A stretch of DNA of 64,000 nucleotides from Azospirillum sp. SYSU D00513 (GTDB lineage Bacteria; Pseudomonadota; Alphaproteobacteria; Azospirillales; Azospirillaceae): the NCBI RefSeq assembly GCF_017356015.1, contig NZ_JAFIQV010000010.1:1-64000 (forward strand), written 5' to 3'. Position numbers and translations under genes: made by a program. Every line of letters starts with the position of its first letter. Position 1 is the first letter of the stretch. Under the pieces are notes generated by a model that saw only the letters and a list, made by a program, of their open reading frames with translations, was not told the DNA's origin and made no database searches. Positions 17,814-27,654 of the stretch are shown piece by piece.

Positions 17814-18077
17814 TCAACGTCCTCGGCGAATCATCAGGCGCAGGGCGGCTTCGACGGCTTGGTCCGTCAGGTCCGGCGGGAGGGGGGCGGTCCCGGTGCC
17901 GTGGTGCAGCCGGTCGCGCAGGAAACCATAAGGCGCCTCCTCCTTCGGGAGAAGGGGGCAGTCGGGGCGGTGGCTCCAGGAGCCTTCCATCCGCGTCCTG
18001 GCGTTGGGCCAGTCGCTCAGGGTGCGGGCGCCGGGGCGCGCCAGGGGGCGGGTCCCCTTGACCAGGGCGTTCCTCAT
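17814..18077 (-). CDS. Unrecognised 87-residue protein encoded between murG and murC
   Basis: I do not recognise this protein. The ATG at 18077 overlaps the murG stop as ATGA, the stop lies 4 bases before murC, and about 87 per cent of third codon positions are G or C, like the flanking genes. This packing points to a real, co-translated gene. It begins [16 protein letters not shown], is Arg- and Pro-rich, has two Cys/His-containing stretches ([17 protein letters not shown]) and ends in a possible amphipathic helix ([16 protein letters not shown]). It has no signal peptide or membrane segment. It may be a small cytoplasmic partner of MurG or MurC, or a lineage-specific insertion; both ideas are inference. 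Confidence 0.6.
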   Translation of the reverse strand: MRNALVKGTRPLARPGARTLSDWPNARTRMEGSWSHRPDCPLLPKEEAPYGFLRDRLHHGTGTAPLPPDLTDQAVEAALRLMIRRGR

Positions 18078-19231
18078 TCCGCGGCCTCCGAGGGCTCGAT
18101 CCGGTTGCCGTTGGCGCCGTCCTCCTGGCAGTGGCGTCCGCACAGCTCCACGACGGCATCGGCGAGCCGGACCGCCGCGTCGTCCGAACCCCAGCCATGG
18201 GCGGCCCTGGCGGCGTGCGCCAGCGCGGCGGGGTCGGACAGCAGGCCGGTCAGGCGCTCCGCCAGGGTCTCGGCGGTGAAGTCCGGCTGCGGGATCAGCC
18301 AGGCGGCGCCGACGGCGGCGAGCTGCCGGGCGTTGGCCGTCTGGTGGTCGTCCATCGCGTGCGGGTAGGGGACGAGCAGCGCCGGACGTCCGATGCAGGT
18401 CAGCTCCGCCACGGTGGAGGCGCCGGCCCGCGTGACCGCGAGGTGGCAGGCGGCGAGCCGGTCCGGCATGTCGCGGAAGAAGCTCTCCAGCGTCAGGGCG
18501 CCGAGCCCCATGCCCTGGTAGCGGGCGCGGGTGGCGTCCAGCTCCTCGGGCCGGCACTGCTGGGCCAGCTCGATGCGCGCCCGCAAGGCGCCGGGCAGCC
18601 GGCGCAGCGCCTCGGGTATGATCTCGGAGAAGACGCGGGCACCCTGGCTGCCGCCCGTCACCAGCAGCCGGACGGGGCCGTCGGCGGACGGGGCGGCGTA
18701 GCCGGCGTCCCGCCGTGCGGCGATCGGCGGGCGGACCGGGTTGCCGGTGCGGACCAGCTTGGCCCGGTCCGCGTCCCGCACGGCGGCCATCTCCGGGAAG
18801 GCGACGGCGATGCGCCGGGCGCGGCCCGCCAGCATCCGGTTGGCGCGGCCGAGCACCGCGTTCTGCTCGTGCAGCACCGTCGGGATGCCCGCGCGGCCCG
18901 CGGCGAAGACGGTCGGGACCGAGGGATAGCCGCCGAAGCCGACGACCGCGCAAGGGTCGAGCTGGCGCATCAGGGCGCGCGCCTCGATGGTGCCGATGCC
19001 GAGCTGGACCGCCGCCTTGACCTTGCCGAGCAGGCCGCCGCCGGGGGCCGCGGCCTGGATGCGGTGCACCGGCACCTCCGGCAGGGAGTCGCCGAAGGCC
19101 TGGCCGCGCCGGTCGGTCACCAGCGTGACGGCGCGGCCGCGGGCGAGCAGCTCGCGCGCCAGCGCCTCGGCCGGGAAGAAATGGCCGCCGGTGCCGCCGG
19201 CGGCGAGGAGGATCGGCTTGTCGTGAGGCAT
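18074..19231 (-). CDS. murG: UDP-GlcNAc transferase MurG (lipid II synthase)
   Basis: Peripheral inner-membrane glycosyltransferase that adds GlcNAc to lipid I. 385 aa from the ATG at 19231, preceded by GAGAGGAG. The N-terminal glycine-rich loop ILLAAGGTGGHFFPAEALA carries the catalytic His, HEQNAVLGRANR is the second conserved loop, and LLVTGGSQGARVFSE begins the UDP-GlcNAc binding half. RAGASTVAEL and PYPHAMDDHQTANA complete the donor site. The open frame continues upstream over ftsW in another gene's territory, which is spurious. The stop overlaps the start of the following small orf. Confidence 0.97.
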   Translation of the reverse strand: MPHDKPILLAAGGTGGHFFPAEALARELLARGRAVTLVTDRRGQAFGDSLPEVPVHRIQAAAPGGGLLGKVKAAVQLGIGTIEARALMRQLDPCAVVGFGGYPSVPTVFAAGRAGIPTVLHEQNAVLGRANRMLAGRARRIAVAFPEMAAVRDADRAKLVRTGNPVRPPIAARRDAGYAAPSADGPVRLLVTGGSQGARVFSEIIPEALRRLPGALRARIELAQQCRPEELDATRARYQGMGLGALTLESFFRDMPDRLAACHLAVTRAGASTVAELTCIGRPALLVPYPHAMDDHQTANARQLAAVGAAWLIPQPDFTAETLAERLTGLLSDPAALAHAARAAHGWGSDDAAVRLADAVVELCGRHCQEDGANGNRIEPSEAAE

Positions 19232-19245
19232 GGTGCGCTCCTCTC

Positions 19246-20367
19246 TCAGACCGCCGGGCCGAAGCGCTTGCGCGTGAGCGCCAGCACCATGCCCATGCCG
19301 AAGCCCAGCGCCAGGAGCGACGAGCCGCCGTAGGAGATGAAGGGCAGCGTCATGCCCTTGGTCGGCATCAGGTGCAGGGCCGAGCCCATGTTGATCGCCG
19401 CCTGGAGGCCGAACTGGATCAGCAGGCCGGCCGTCGCCAGCATGATGAAGTAGTTCGTGTCGTTGAAGACGCGGGCGAAGCCGCGCAGCACGATGAAGGC
19501 GAAGATCGCCACGATGAACAGGCAGAAGAGCAGGCCCATTTCCTCGCCGGCGACGGCGAAGATGAAATCGGCGTGGCTGTCCGGCAGGGAGAACTTCACC
19601 GTGCCCTGGCCCGGCCCGGTGCCGAGCAGCCCGCCGTTGGCGAAGGCCTCCAGCGAGCGGCTGACCTGGTAGGTGTCGCCGCTTGCCGGGTCGAGGAAGC
19701 GGTCGATGCGGCTCTGCACGTGCGGCAGCGTGTAGTAGGCGCCGATCAGCCCGGCCACGCCTAGCGCACCCAGGATCGCCACCAGCATGATGTTCAGCCC
19801 GGCCAGGAAAAACTGGGAGAACCAGACGGCCGAGACCACGAAGGTCATGCCGAGGTCGGGCTGGAGGATCAGCCCGGCCACGGTCAGGCCGTAGAGCGCC
19901 ATGGACACGAGCCAGCCCGGGAAGCCCGGCGAGGTGTGGGACAGCGAGAAGAGCCAGGCGGCGACCACGGCGAAGGCGGGCTTCACGAACTCCGACGGCT
20001 GGATGGACAGGCCGGGGATGTGGATCCAGCGGCGCGCGCCCTTGATCTCGACGCCGACGACGAGCGTGGCGAAGACCAGAGCGACCGACACCAGGAAGAC
20101 CGCCAGCGCCACGCGCCGCACGCCGCGCGGGCTCAGCATCGACACGGCACCCATGATCGCCAGCGACGGCACCAGCATCATCAGGTGCCGTTCGACGAAG
20201 TAGAAGGTGTCGGAGATGCCGATGCGCTCCGCCACGGGCGGGCTCGCCGCCGTGATCAGCACGGTGCCGATGAGGATCAGCGCGCCCAGTGCCGCGAGCT
20301 GCCAGCGGTCGACGGTCCACCACCAGCGGCCGAAGACGGATTGATCGGTCCGGTCGAAGGTCACCAT
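19246..20367 (-). CDS. ftsW: Septal peptidoglycan polymerase FtsW (SEDS family)
   Basis: Lipid II polymerase of the divisome, working with FtsI. 373 aa with about ten membrane segments. SEDS signatures are present: GARRWIHIPGLSIQPSEFVK, LQPDLGMT with the conserved Asp, LLGTGPGQGTVKFSLPDSHADFIFA is represented by LGTGPGQG and DSHADFIFAVAGEE, and the C-terminal PTKGMTLPFISYGGSS. The ATG overlaps the murD stop by one base (TGATG). murG follows after 14 bases. Confidence 0.97.
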   Translation of the reverse strand: MVTFDRTDQSVFGRWWWTVDRWQLAALGALILIGTVLITAASPPVAERIGISDTFYFVERHLMMLVPSLAIMGAVSMLSPRGVRRVALAVFLVSVALVFATLVVGVEIKGARRWIHIPGLSIQPSEFVKPAFAVVAAWLFSLSHTSPGFPGWLVSMALYGLTVAGLILQPDLGMTFVVSAVWFSQFFLAGLNIMLVAILGALGVAGLIGAYYTLPHVQSRIDRFLDPASGDTYQVSRSLEAFANGGLLGTGPGQGTVKFSLPDSHADFIFAVAGEEMGLLFCLFIVAIFAFIVLRGFARVFNDTNYFIMLATAGLLIQFGLQAAINMGSALHLMPTKGMTLPFISYGGSSLLALGFGMGMVLALTRKRFGPAV

Positions 20368-21758
20368 CAGCCGTTTCCTTCCACGTCAAGCGCGCCCACG
20401 GCGTCGGCGAAGGCCTCGCCGCGCTTCTCGAAATTCGCGAACTGGTCCCAGGAGGCGCAGGCCGGCGACAGCAGGACGCAGGCTTCGTTCAGCCCGTCCT
20501 CCAGCGCCATCGCCGCCGCGGCGCGGGTCGCCACGTCCAGCGTGCCGCAGCGGCTGTGCGCCACGCCGTGCGCTTCCAGCCAGGGGGCGAAGGCCTCGGT
20601 CGCCTCGCCGATCAGGAAGGCGTGACGCACGCGGCCCATGTAGCCTTCCAGCCCCGAAAGCCCGGTCTCCTTGGCCTGGCCGCCGACGATCCAGTAGATC
20701 GGATCGAAGGTCGCCAGCGCCTTTTCCGTGGCGTCGGCGTTGGTCGCCTTGCTGTCGTTGACGAAGCGGACGTTGCGGACCGTGCGGACGAGCTGCTGGC
20801 GGTGGGCGAGGCCGGGGAAGCTGCGCATCGCCCCGACGATGACGTCGGCCGGCACGCCCGCCGCCTTGCAGGCGGCAAACGCCGCGGCGGCGTTCTGCCA
20901 GTTGTGCTTGCCGAGCAGCCGGGGGAAGTCCTTCAAGGAGGCGACGCGGACCGCCTTGCCGTCCGTGTCGTCCACGAGGAAGCCGTCCGCGGCGTAGACG
21001 CCGCCGGGCGCGCGGTCCTCGGCGGACACCGGCCAGACGGTCCGGCCGCCCTCGGCCTTCAGGGTCTCGAAGATGGCGCGGCTGTGCGGGTCGTCCACGC
21101 CGACGATCGCGGTCCGGCCTGCGCCCTGGCCCCGGAAGACCAGCGTCTTGGCGGCGATGTAGCCGTCCATGCCGCCGTGCCGGGCGAGATGGTCCGGCGT
21201 GATGTTCAGCAGCAGCGCCACGTCGAAGACAAGGGAGGGGGTCAGCTCCAGCTGGTAGCTCGACATTTCCAGCACATAGGTGCCGTCGGCGCCGAGCGGC
21301 GGGAAGGTCAGAACCGGCGTGCCGAGGTTGCCGCCGACGGCGATGGTCCGCCCGGCGGCCTCCAGCACATGGCCGATGAGGGTCGTGGTGGTGGACTTGC
21401 CGTTGGTGCCGGTGATGCCGATGGTCCGGGCGCCGCGCTGCGTCCGGGCCAGAAGCTCGATGTCGCAGACCGGCTCAAGCCCGGCCGCGCGCGCGCGCTC
21501 CGCCGCCGGATGCGGCTTCGGGTGGGTGTGCGGGATGCCGGGCGACCAGGCCAGGGTGGAGAGCGGCGACAGGTCCGCCTCAGCCAGATCGACGATGCGG
21601 GCGCCCAGCGCCTCGGCCCTGGCGCGGCCGGCGGGGTTGTCGTCCCAGGCCCAGACATCGACCCCGCCGAGGCGCAGGGCCTCGACGGTGGCGAGGCCGG
21701 ACTTGCCGAGCCCCATGACCGCCACCGGCCGGTCCTTCATGTGGGAGAGGTCGATCAT
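20367..21758 (-). CDS. murD: UDP-N-acetylmuramoylalanine--D-glutamate ligase MurD
   Basis: Adds D-Glu to UDP-MurNAc-L-Ala. 463 aa. The N-terminal MGLGKSGLATVEAL forms the UDP-binding Rossmann loop, the P-loop is GITGTNGKSTTTTLIGH (about residue 112), MSSYQLE and NITPDHLARHG are central Mur motifs, and NDSKATNADATEKAL is the MurD-specific ATP site. mraY ends 13 bases upstream of its start, and ftsW starts on its stop codon. Confidence 0.97.
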   Translation of the reverse strand: MIDLSHMKDRPVAVMGLGKSGLATVEALRLGGVDVWAWDDNPAGRARAEALGARIVDLAEADLSPLSTLAWSPGIPHTHPKPHPAAERARAAGLEPVCDIELLARTQRGARTIGITGTNGKSTTTTLIGHVLEAAGRTIAVGGNLGTPVLTFPPLGADGTYVLEMSSYQLELTPSLVFDVALLLNITPDHLARHGGMDGYIAAKTLVFRGQGAGRTAIVGVDDPHSRAIFETLKAEGGRTVWPVSAEDRAPGGVYAADGFLVDDTDGKAVRVASLKDFPRLLGKHNWQNAAAAFAACKAAGVPADVIVGAMRSFPGLAHRQQLVRTVRNVRFVNDSKATNADATEKALATFDPIYWIVGGQAKETGLSGLEGYMGRVRHAFLIGEATEAFAPWLEAHGVAHSRCGTLDVATRAAAAMALEDGLNEACVLLSPACASWDQFANFEKRGEAFADAVGALDVEGNG

Positions 21759-21771
21759 CGCGGGGCGGCCC

Positions 21772-22857
21772 TCAGCGGAGCTTCAGGGTGGAGAGGCCGA
21801 CCAGCGCCAGGACGCCGGCGATGATCCAGAAGCGGACGACGACGGTGGACTCGGCCCAGCCCTTCTTCTCGAAGTGGTGGTGCAGCGGCGCCATGCGGAA
21901 GACACGCTTGCCGGTCAGCTTGAAGGAGGCGACCTGCACGATCACCGACACCGTCTCCAGCACGAACAGGCCGCCGATGATCGCCAGCACGATCTCGTGC
22001 TTGGTCACGACGCTGATGGCGCCCAGCGCGCCGCCGAGCGCCAGCGAGCCCGTGTCGCCCATGAAGACCATGGCGGGGGGCGCGTTGTACCAGAGGAAGC
22101 CGATGCCGGCCCCGATCAGCGCGCCGCAGAAGACGGTCAGCTCGCCGGCGCCCGGCACATGGTGGATCTGCAGGTAGTTGGCGAAGATCGCGTTGCCGGT
22201 GAGGTAGGCGATCAGGGCGAAGCAGCCCGTGGCGATGATCGTCGGCACGATGGCGAGCCCGTCCAGCCCGTCGGTCAGGTTCACCGCGTTCGAGGCGCCG
22301 ACCATGACTAAGGCGCCGACCGGGATGAAGAACCAGCCGAGGCCGAGCAGATAATCCTTCACGAAGGGCAGGGCGAGCCCGTTCCGGAGCGGCGGCTCGG
22401 AGATGTAGGCAACCGCAGCCGCGGCGGCGACGCCGATGGCGATCTGCCAGACCAGCTTCAGCTTGCCCGACAGGCCCTTCGGGTTGCGCTTGGTGAGCTT
22501 CAGATAGTCGTCCCCGAAGCCGATGAGCCCGTAGCCGATCGTCACCAGCAGGACCACCCAGCTGTAGGCGTTGGTCACGTCCACCCACAGGATGGTGCTG
22601 ATCGAGACGGAGATCAGGATCATCAGGCCGCCCATGGTGGGCGTGCCCTTCTTCTTCTGGTGGGTTTCCGGCCCGTCGCTCCGGATGGGCTGCCCTTCGC
22701 CCTGCTTGCGCTTCAGCCAGCCGATCAGGCGGGGGAAGAAGACGAAGCTGATGACCAGCGCCGTCAGCACGGCGCCCCCGGTCCGGAAGGTCAGGTACCG
22801 GAACAGGTTGAAGGGGGTGAAGGCGTCCGCCAGCGGGAAGAGCAGGTTGTAGAGCAT
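21772..22857 (-). CDS. mraY: Phospho-MurNAc-pentapeptide transferase MraY
   Basis: Integral membrane enzyme that makes lipid I on undecaprenyl phosphate. 361 aa with ten hydrophobic segments. The Mg-binding aspartates are in [16 protein letters not shown] and in [13 protein letters not shown]; the HHH-type motif [13 protein letters not shown] is near the C-terminus. The first residues [28 protein letters not shown] are typical in pattern (amphipathic entry helix, then segment 1). The gene follows murF after 48 bases, one of the few non-overlapping junctions in the cluster. Confidence 0.97.
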   Translation of the reverse strand: MLYNLLFPLADAFTPFNLFRYLTFRTGGAVLTALVISFVFFPRLIGWLKRKQGEGQPIRSDGPETHQKKKGTPTMGGLMILISVSISTILWVDVTNAYSWVVLLVTIGYGLIGFGDDYLKLTKRNPKGLSGKLKLVWQIAIGVAAAAAVAYISEPPLRNGLALPFVKDYLLGLGWFFIPVGALVMVGASNAVNLTDGLDGLAIVPTIIATGCFALIAYLTGNAIFANYLQIHHVPGAGELTVFCGALIGAGIGFLWYNAPPAMVFMGDTGSLALGGALGAISVVTKHEIVLAIIGGLFVLETVSVIVQVASFKLTGKRVFRMAPLHHHFEKKGWAESTVVVRFWIIAGVLALVGLSTLKLR

Positions 22858-22905
22858 CGGGCTCGGCAGTCGGAAAGGGGCGAGGAGGAGGGCGGGAGGA
22901 GAAGG

Positions 22906-24390
22906 TCAGGAGCGGGCGGATAAGAGGGGCGAGGCCGTCGGCTTGCCGTTGGAGTCCTCTTCGCGCCGCGTGTCAAGCGACGAGAGAAGCTCCACCACCG
23001 TTCCCATGCGGCTGCCGGCGGATCCCTTCACCAGCACCACGTCGCCGCCCTTCACCTCGGCGGCGACGACGGGGGCGAGCTCGGCGCTGGTTTCGGTCCA
23101 GCGCCCCTGCATCGCCGGCGGCAACCGGTCGAACAGGGCGCGCATGTGCGGGCCGGAGCAGTAGACGGTGTCGACATGGGCGGCCTTCAGCGGCTCGGCC
23201 AGGGCGGCGTGCAGAGCGTCGGCGCGGTCGCCCAGCTCGCGCATGTCGCCGAGAGCGGCGATGCGGCGCCCGCCGGCGCCCGGATCGATCCGGGACACCA
23301 CCTCGAGCGTCGCGGCCATGGCCGCCGGGCTGGCGTTGTAGCTTTCGTCGATCAGGGTGAAGGCGCCCTGGGCCGCATGGATGCGCTTGCGCGTGCCACG
23401 GCCCTTCACGGGCTGGAGCGTGGACAGGGAGCGGGCGGCGGTCGCGAGGTCGGCGCCGAGGCCGCGGGCGGCCAGCAGCACGGCCAGGCTGTTCATGACC
23501 CAGTGCTTGCCCGGCAGGGACAGGCAGTATTGCAGGCGCTCGCCGCCGATCACGGCGGTGACGGCGCTGCAGGTCGCGTGCAGCGAGAAGTCGGCGAGCC
23601 GCGCCTCGGCGTCGGCGTGGGTGCCGAAGCCCCAGACGCGCAGGCCCCTGGCGCGGGCCGCGGCGGCCAGCCGGCCGTAATGCGGGTTGTCGCGGTTCAA
23701 GACGGCGATCCCGCCGGGTGCGGTGCCCTCGAAGATCTCCGCCTTGGCGTCGGCGATGTCCTCGACCGACGCGAAGAATTCCAGATGCGCCGCCTCGACC
23801 GTGGTGATGACCGAGACGTCGGGCCGCACCATGCGCGACAGCGGGCCCAGCTCGCCCGCGTGGTTCATGCCCAGCTCGAAGACGCCGTAGGCGGCCCCGG
23901 CCGGCAGGCGGGCCAGCGACAGCGGCACGCCCCAATGATTGTTCAGGCTGCCCTCGGTCGCGTAGACCGACCCTTGCGCGCCCAGCACATGGCGCAGCGC
24001 CTCCTTGGTGCCGGTCTTGCCGACCGAGCCGGTGACGCCGACGATCTTCGCACGGGTGCGGGCGCGCCCGGCGCGGCCCAGGGCCTCCATGGCGGCCAGC
24101 GTGTCCCCGACCGTCAGGAGAGGGGCATCGGCGGGCACCTCTTCGGGGGCATGGCCGACCAGGGCGGCGGCGGCCCCGGCCTCCAGCGCCTTGCCCACGA
24201 AGGCGTGGCCGTCGAAATTCGGACCCTGGATGGCGATGAAGAGGTCGCCCGGCGCGACCTTGCGGCTGTCGATGGCGACCCCGGTGGCGGTCCAGGCGGC
24301 GTCGCCGCCGGACGCGGCGCCGGTGGCGGCGGCCGCGTCGCGGGCCGTCCACAGGGGGGCCGGCGTCGTGGTGGGCGTCGTCTCGTTCAT
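22906..24390 (-). CDS. murF: UDP-MurNAc-tripeptide--D-Ala-D-Ala ligase MurF
   Basis: Adds D-Ala-D-Ala, the product of Ddl. 494 aa from the ATG at 24390, an ATGA overlap with the murE stop, with GGAGG upstream. SRKVAPGDLFIAIQGPNFDGH is the N-terminal MurE/F-type sugar-binding region, VGVTGSVGKTGTKEAL the P-loop, FELGMNHAGE and LIDESYNASPAAM the later motifs. The open frame extends 240 codons further over murE, which is a shadow. The tail KPTASPLLSARS is longer than usual but unremarkable. Confidence 0.97.
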   Translation of the reverse strand: MNETTPTTTPAPLWTARDAAAATGAASGGDAAWTATGVAIDSRKVAPGDLFIAIQGPNFDGHAFVGKALEAGAAAALVGHAPEEVPADAPLLTVGDTLAAMEALGRAGRARTRAKIVGVTGSVGKTGTKEALRHVLGAQGSVYATEGSLNNHWGVPLSLARLPAGAAYGVFELGMNHAGELGPLSRMVRPDVSVITTVEAAHLEFFASVEDIADAKAEIFEGTAPGGIAVLNRDNPHYGRLAAAARARGLRVWGFGTHADAEARLADFSLHATCSAVTAVIGGERLQYCLSLPGKHWVMNSLAVLLAARGLGADLATAARSLSTLQPVKGRGTRKRIHAAQGAFTLIDESYNASPAAMAATLEVVSRIDPGAGGRRIAALGDMRELGDRADALHAALAEPLKAAHVDTVYCSGPHMRALFDRLPPAMQGRWTETSAELAPVVAAEVKGGDVVLVKGSAGSRMGTVVELLSSLDTRREEDSNGKPTASPLLSARS

Positions 24391-25868
24391 GTTCCAACCT
24401 CCGCTACGGCGGTCCGGGCCTCGGCCACGTCGTCGAAGGGCCGCACCTCGGTGCCGATGGTCTGTCCCTGTTCGTGCCCCTTGCCGGCGACGACCAGAAC
24501 GTCGCCCGCCCGGAGCCCCCGGACGGCCGCGCGGATCGCCTCGCGGCGGTCGCCGATCTCCTCCAGGGCCGGTGATCCCGCCAGCACCTCCTTGCGGATG
24601 GCCTCGGGGATCTCGGTCCGCGGGTTGTCGTCGGTGACGATGGCCCGGTCGGCCAGGCGGCCGGCCAGTTCCCCCATCACCGGACGCTTGCCGCGGTCGC
24701 GGTCGCCGCCGCAGCCGAACACCACGGCGAGGTGGCGGCGGGCATGCGGCTTCAGCGCCGTCAGCACCGTTTCCAGCGCGTCCGGCGTGTGAGCGTAGTC
24801 GACGTAGACGGTCGCTCCGCTCGGGGTGGTGGCGACATGCTGAAGGCGGCCGGGCACGCCGTCCAGGCGGGCCAGGGTCTCCAGCGCCAGGTCGCGGTCG
24901 CCGCCGGAGCCGATGACCAGGCCCAGCGCGCAGAGCACGTTCCAGGCCTGGAAGCGGCCCGCCAGAGGCAGGTCGACCGTGACGTCGCGGCCCAGGACGG
25001 TGAGGTCCAGGCGTTGCCCGTGGACCTGCGGTTCGACCGCATTCACCCGCAGCTCGCGACCGGACAGACCGTAGCCGAAAACCCGGTGGCCGCGGCTGGA
25101 ACAAATCTCGGAAAGTTGGGGGAAGACGTCGCTGTCGGCGTTCAGCACGGCGGTGCCGCCCGGCGCCAGGACGCGCCCGAACAGCGCGCCCTTGGCCGCC
25201 AGATAGGCCTCCATCGTGCCGTGATAGTCGAGATGGTCGCGCGTCAGGTTGGTGAAGCCGGCGGCGGCGACCCGCACCCCGTCCAGCCGGTACTGGTCGA
25301 GCCCGTGGCTCGACGCCTCCATGGCGAGATGCTCGATGCCCGCGTCCTTGACGGCGGCGAGATGGCGGTGCAGCGACACCGGGTCGGGCGTCGTCATGGC
25401 GCCGTAGCCGTCGAGGCCCGGGCCGACCAGCCCCAGCGTGCCGAGGCTGGCGGCCTTGTGTCCCATGTTGGCCCAGATCTGCCGGGCGAACTGGACGGTG
25501 GAGGTCTTGCCGTTGGTCCCGGTGACGGCCACCACCGTGCCGGGCTGGCGGCCGTGGAAGGCCGACGCCATCAGGGCGAAGGCCAGGCGGGGCCGGTCGG
25601 CCTCGATCAGGACCGCCGTGCTGCCGGCGGGAAGCTCCGTTCCCTTCGGGGCGAGCACCGCGGCCGCACCCTGCGCCAGGGCGGCGCCGATGAAGGCGCG
25701 CCCGTCCTGCTTCGCTCCGGGGAGGGCCGCGAACAGGAAACCGGGCGTGACCGCCCGGCTGTCGGCGGTCAGCCCGGTTATCTCAAGCCCGGTCACATCG
25801 AGGCCGGGGGCGGCCTCGCGGACGATCGTATCCTCAGTGCGGTTGGCCAGCAGGCGGGATAGATGCAA
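24387..25868 (-). CDS. murE: UDP-MurNAc-L-Ala-D-Glu--2,6-diaminopimelate ligase MurE
   Basis: Adds the third peptide residue. 493 aa. The P-loop is VAVTGTNGKTSTVQFAR (about residue 113), EASSHGLDQYRLDGV and NLTRDHLDYHGTMEAY are central motifs, and TDDNPRTE is the DNPR box that marks meso-diaminopimelate as substrate. The start lies 35 bases inside the ftsI 3' end. The lengthy overlap suggests translational coupling in this cluster. Confidence 0.97.
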   Translation of the reverse strand: MHLSRLLANRTEDTIVREAAPGLDVTGLEITGLTADSRAVTPGFLFAALPGAKQDGRAFIGAALAQGAAAVLAPKGTELPAGSTAVLIEADRPRLAFALMASAFHGRQPGTVVAVTGTNGKTSTVQFARQIWANMGHKAASLGTLGLVGPGLDGYGAMTTPDPVSLHRHLAAVKDAGIEHLAMEASSHGLDQYRLDGVRVAAAGFTNLTRDHLDYHGTMEAYLAAKGALFGRVLAPGGTAVLNADSDVFPQLSEICSSRGHRVFGYGLSGRELRVNAVEPQVHGQRLDLTVLGRDVTVDLPLAGRFQAWNVLCALGLVIGSGGDRDLALETLARLDGVPGRLQHVATTPSGATVYVDYAHTPDALETVLTALKPHARRHLAVVFGCGGDRDRGKRPVMGELAGRLADRAIVTDDNPRTEIPEAIRKEVLAGSPALEEIGDRREAIRAAVRGLRAGDVLVVAGKGHEQGQTIGTEVRPFDDVAEARTAVAEVGT

Positions 25869-27654
25869 CGGAGCTTCCCTTCGTTGGAGCGGGAGGGGGC
25901 GGAACGATGGAGCCGCTGGTCGACATGTAGACCGCGTTGAGGATCTGCGGCGAGGTTTCGTCCACCGGCGCCACGTTCAGCAGCGGGCCGATCTGGCGGA
26001 CGATGCGGCCGACGAGCGGCGCGCCGACCCAGCCGCCGGTGGCGAAGCCGTAGCTCTGCTTCGTTCCCTTCGGCTCGTCGATCAGCACGTAAACGATGTA
26101 GCGCGGATCGTGCATCGGGAAGGCCCCGAGGAAGGACGACATGCGCGAATTGCGCACGTAGCTGCGGCCCTTCTGCTTGTCGGCCGTGCCGGTCTTCCCG
26201 CCGACGACGTAGCCCGTGGCGTTGGCGCCCTTGGCGGTGCCGTCGGTCACCACGAAGCGGAACAGGCGGCGCATGATGTCCGAGGTGCGCTCGGACAGGA
26301 CGCGCTCGCCCGGGACAGGCTCGCCGTCCTGGTGCCTCAACAGCGTCGGCCTGTGCATGATGCCGCCGTTGACGGTGGCCGCCGCCGCCGCGACCGTGTG
26401 CATCGGGCTGACCGAGATGCCGTGCCCGAAGCTGATGGTCATGGCGTTGACCTCGCGCCAGGGGTTCGGCACGAGCGGCCAGCCGTTCTCCGGCAGTTCC
26501 AGCGTGGTCGGCCGCATGAAGCCGACCTTCGCCATGAAGTCGCGCTGGGTCTGGATGCCGGCCGCCTGCATCATGCGCACCGAGCCGATGTTGGAGGAGT
26601 GCTGGAACACCTCCGCCACGGTCAGGGCACGGTGCATGTTGTGGTAGTCGCTGATGGTGAAGCGGCCGATGCGGATGCCGTTGGCGGCGTCGAAATAGTC
26701 GCTGACGCGGACCTTGCCGGAATCCAGCGCCATCGCCGAATTGAAGACCTTGAAGGTGGAGCCCATCTCGTACACGCCGAGCGTCGCCCGGTTGAAGAGC
26801 GGGTTCTTGTCCTGATCGCTGGCGGCCTCCGGCGGGACCGCGGGGTTGTGCGGGTCGAAGTCGGGCAGCGAGACCATCGCCACCACCTCGCCGTTGCGCA
26901 CGTCGTAGACGATGCCGGCGCCGCCGATGGCGCTGAACTCCTCGATGGTCGTCAGCATCTCCTTCTTCAGGATGTGCTGGACGCGCAGGTCGAGCGACAG
27001 GCGCAGCGGCTTGCCAGGTTCGGAGGTCAGGCGCTTGTTGAAGCTCTGCTCCAGCCCGCCCAGGCCGTTGTTGTCCACGCCGGTGTAGCCGACCACGTGC
27101 GAGGTCAGGTTGCCGGCCGGGTAGAAGCGGCGCTCCTCCCGCTCGAAATAGACGCCGGGGATGCCCTGGCGGTGGACGGCGTACTGCTGCCGGGGCGTCA
27201 GGTTGCGCTTCAGCCAGACGAAGCGCTTGCCGCTGGACAGCTTGGCGACGAGTTCCTTGCGCTCGTTGGCAAGCTCCGGCAGGGCCTCGATGAGCTTGTG
27301 CGCGGACTGGACCGGGTCGATGACCGCCTTGGAATCGGCGTAGAGCGACTGCATGGCGAGCGAGGTCGCGAGCAGGTTCCCGTTGCGGTCGAGTATGTCC
27401 GCCCGGTTCACGGGCGAGCTGTCGAGGTCCAGCGCCTCGTGCTTGCGCGGCTCGGCCCCGTCGGCGAGCAGCGTCGCCATCATCAGCTTGACGCCGATGG
27501 CGCCGAAGGCCAGCGACACGACGGCGGCGGTCACCATCAGCCGGTTGCGCCCCTGTTCGAGCGCGACGGCGAGCTTCGTCCGCGGCTTGGCGGCGCGCGG
27601 CGGAACATAGGCGGAGTGCGCCGCCGGCTCGAACTCGGGGGGCAGGGCGTTCAT
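25834..27654 (-). CDS. ftsI: Division transpeptidase FtsI (PBP3)
   Basis: Class B penicillin-binding protein that cross-links septal peptidoglycan. 606 aa. A cytoplasmic tail is followed by one membrane segment (about residues 38-60), the PBP dimerisation/pedestal domain, and the transpeptidase domain. Catalytic motifs are Ser299-Thr-Phe-Lys, Ser353-Ser-Asn355 and Lys487-Thr-Gly. ATGA overlap with ftsL; murE starts inside its 3' end. Confidence 0.97.
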   Translation of the reverse strand: MNALPPEFEPAAHSAYVPPRAAKPRTKLAVALEQGRNRLMVTAAVVSLAFGAIGVKLMMATLLADGAEPRKHEALDLDSSPVNRADILDRNGNLLATSLAMQSLYADSKAVIDPVQSAHKLIEALPELANERKELVAKLSSGKRFVWLKRNLTPRQQYAVHRQGIPGVYFEREERRFYPAGNLTSHVVGYTGVDNNGLGGLEQSFNKRLTSEPGKPLRLSLDLRVQHILKKEMLTTIEEFSAIGGAGIVYDVRNGEVVAMVSLPDFDPHNPAVPPEAASDQDKNPLFNRATLGVYEMGSTFKVFNSAMALDSGKVRVSDYFDAANGIRIGRFTISDYHNMHRALTVAEVFQHSSNIGSVRMMQAAGIQTQRDFMAKVGFMRPTTLELPENGWPLVPNPWREVNAMTISFGHGISVSPMHTVAAAAATVNGGIMHRPTLLRHQDGEPVPGERVLSERTSDIMRRLFRFVVTDGTAKGANATGYVVGGKTGTADKQKGRSYVRNSRMSSFLGAFPMHDPRYIVYVLIDEPKGTKQSYGFATGGWVGAPLVGRIVRQIGPLLNVAPVDETSPQILNAVYMSTSGSIVPPPPAPTKGSSVASIPPAGQPH

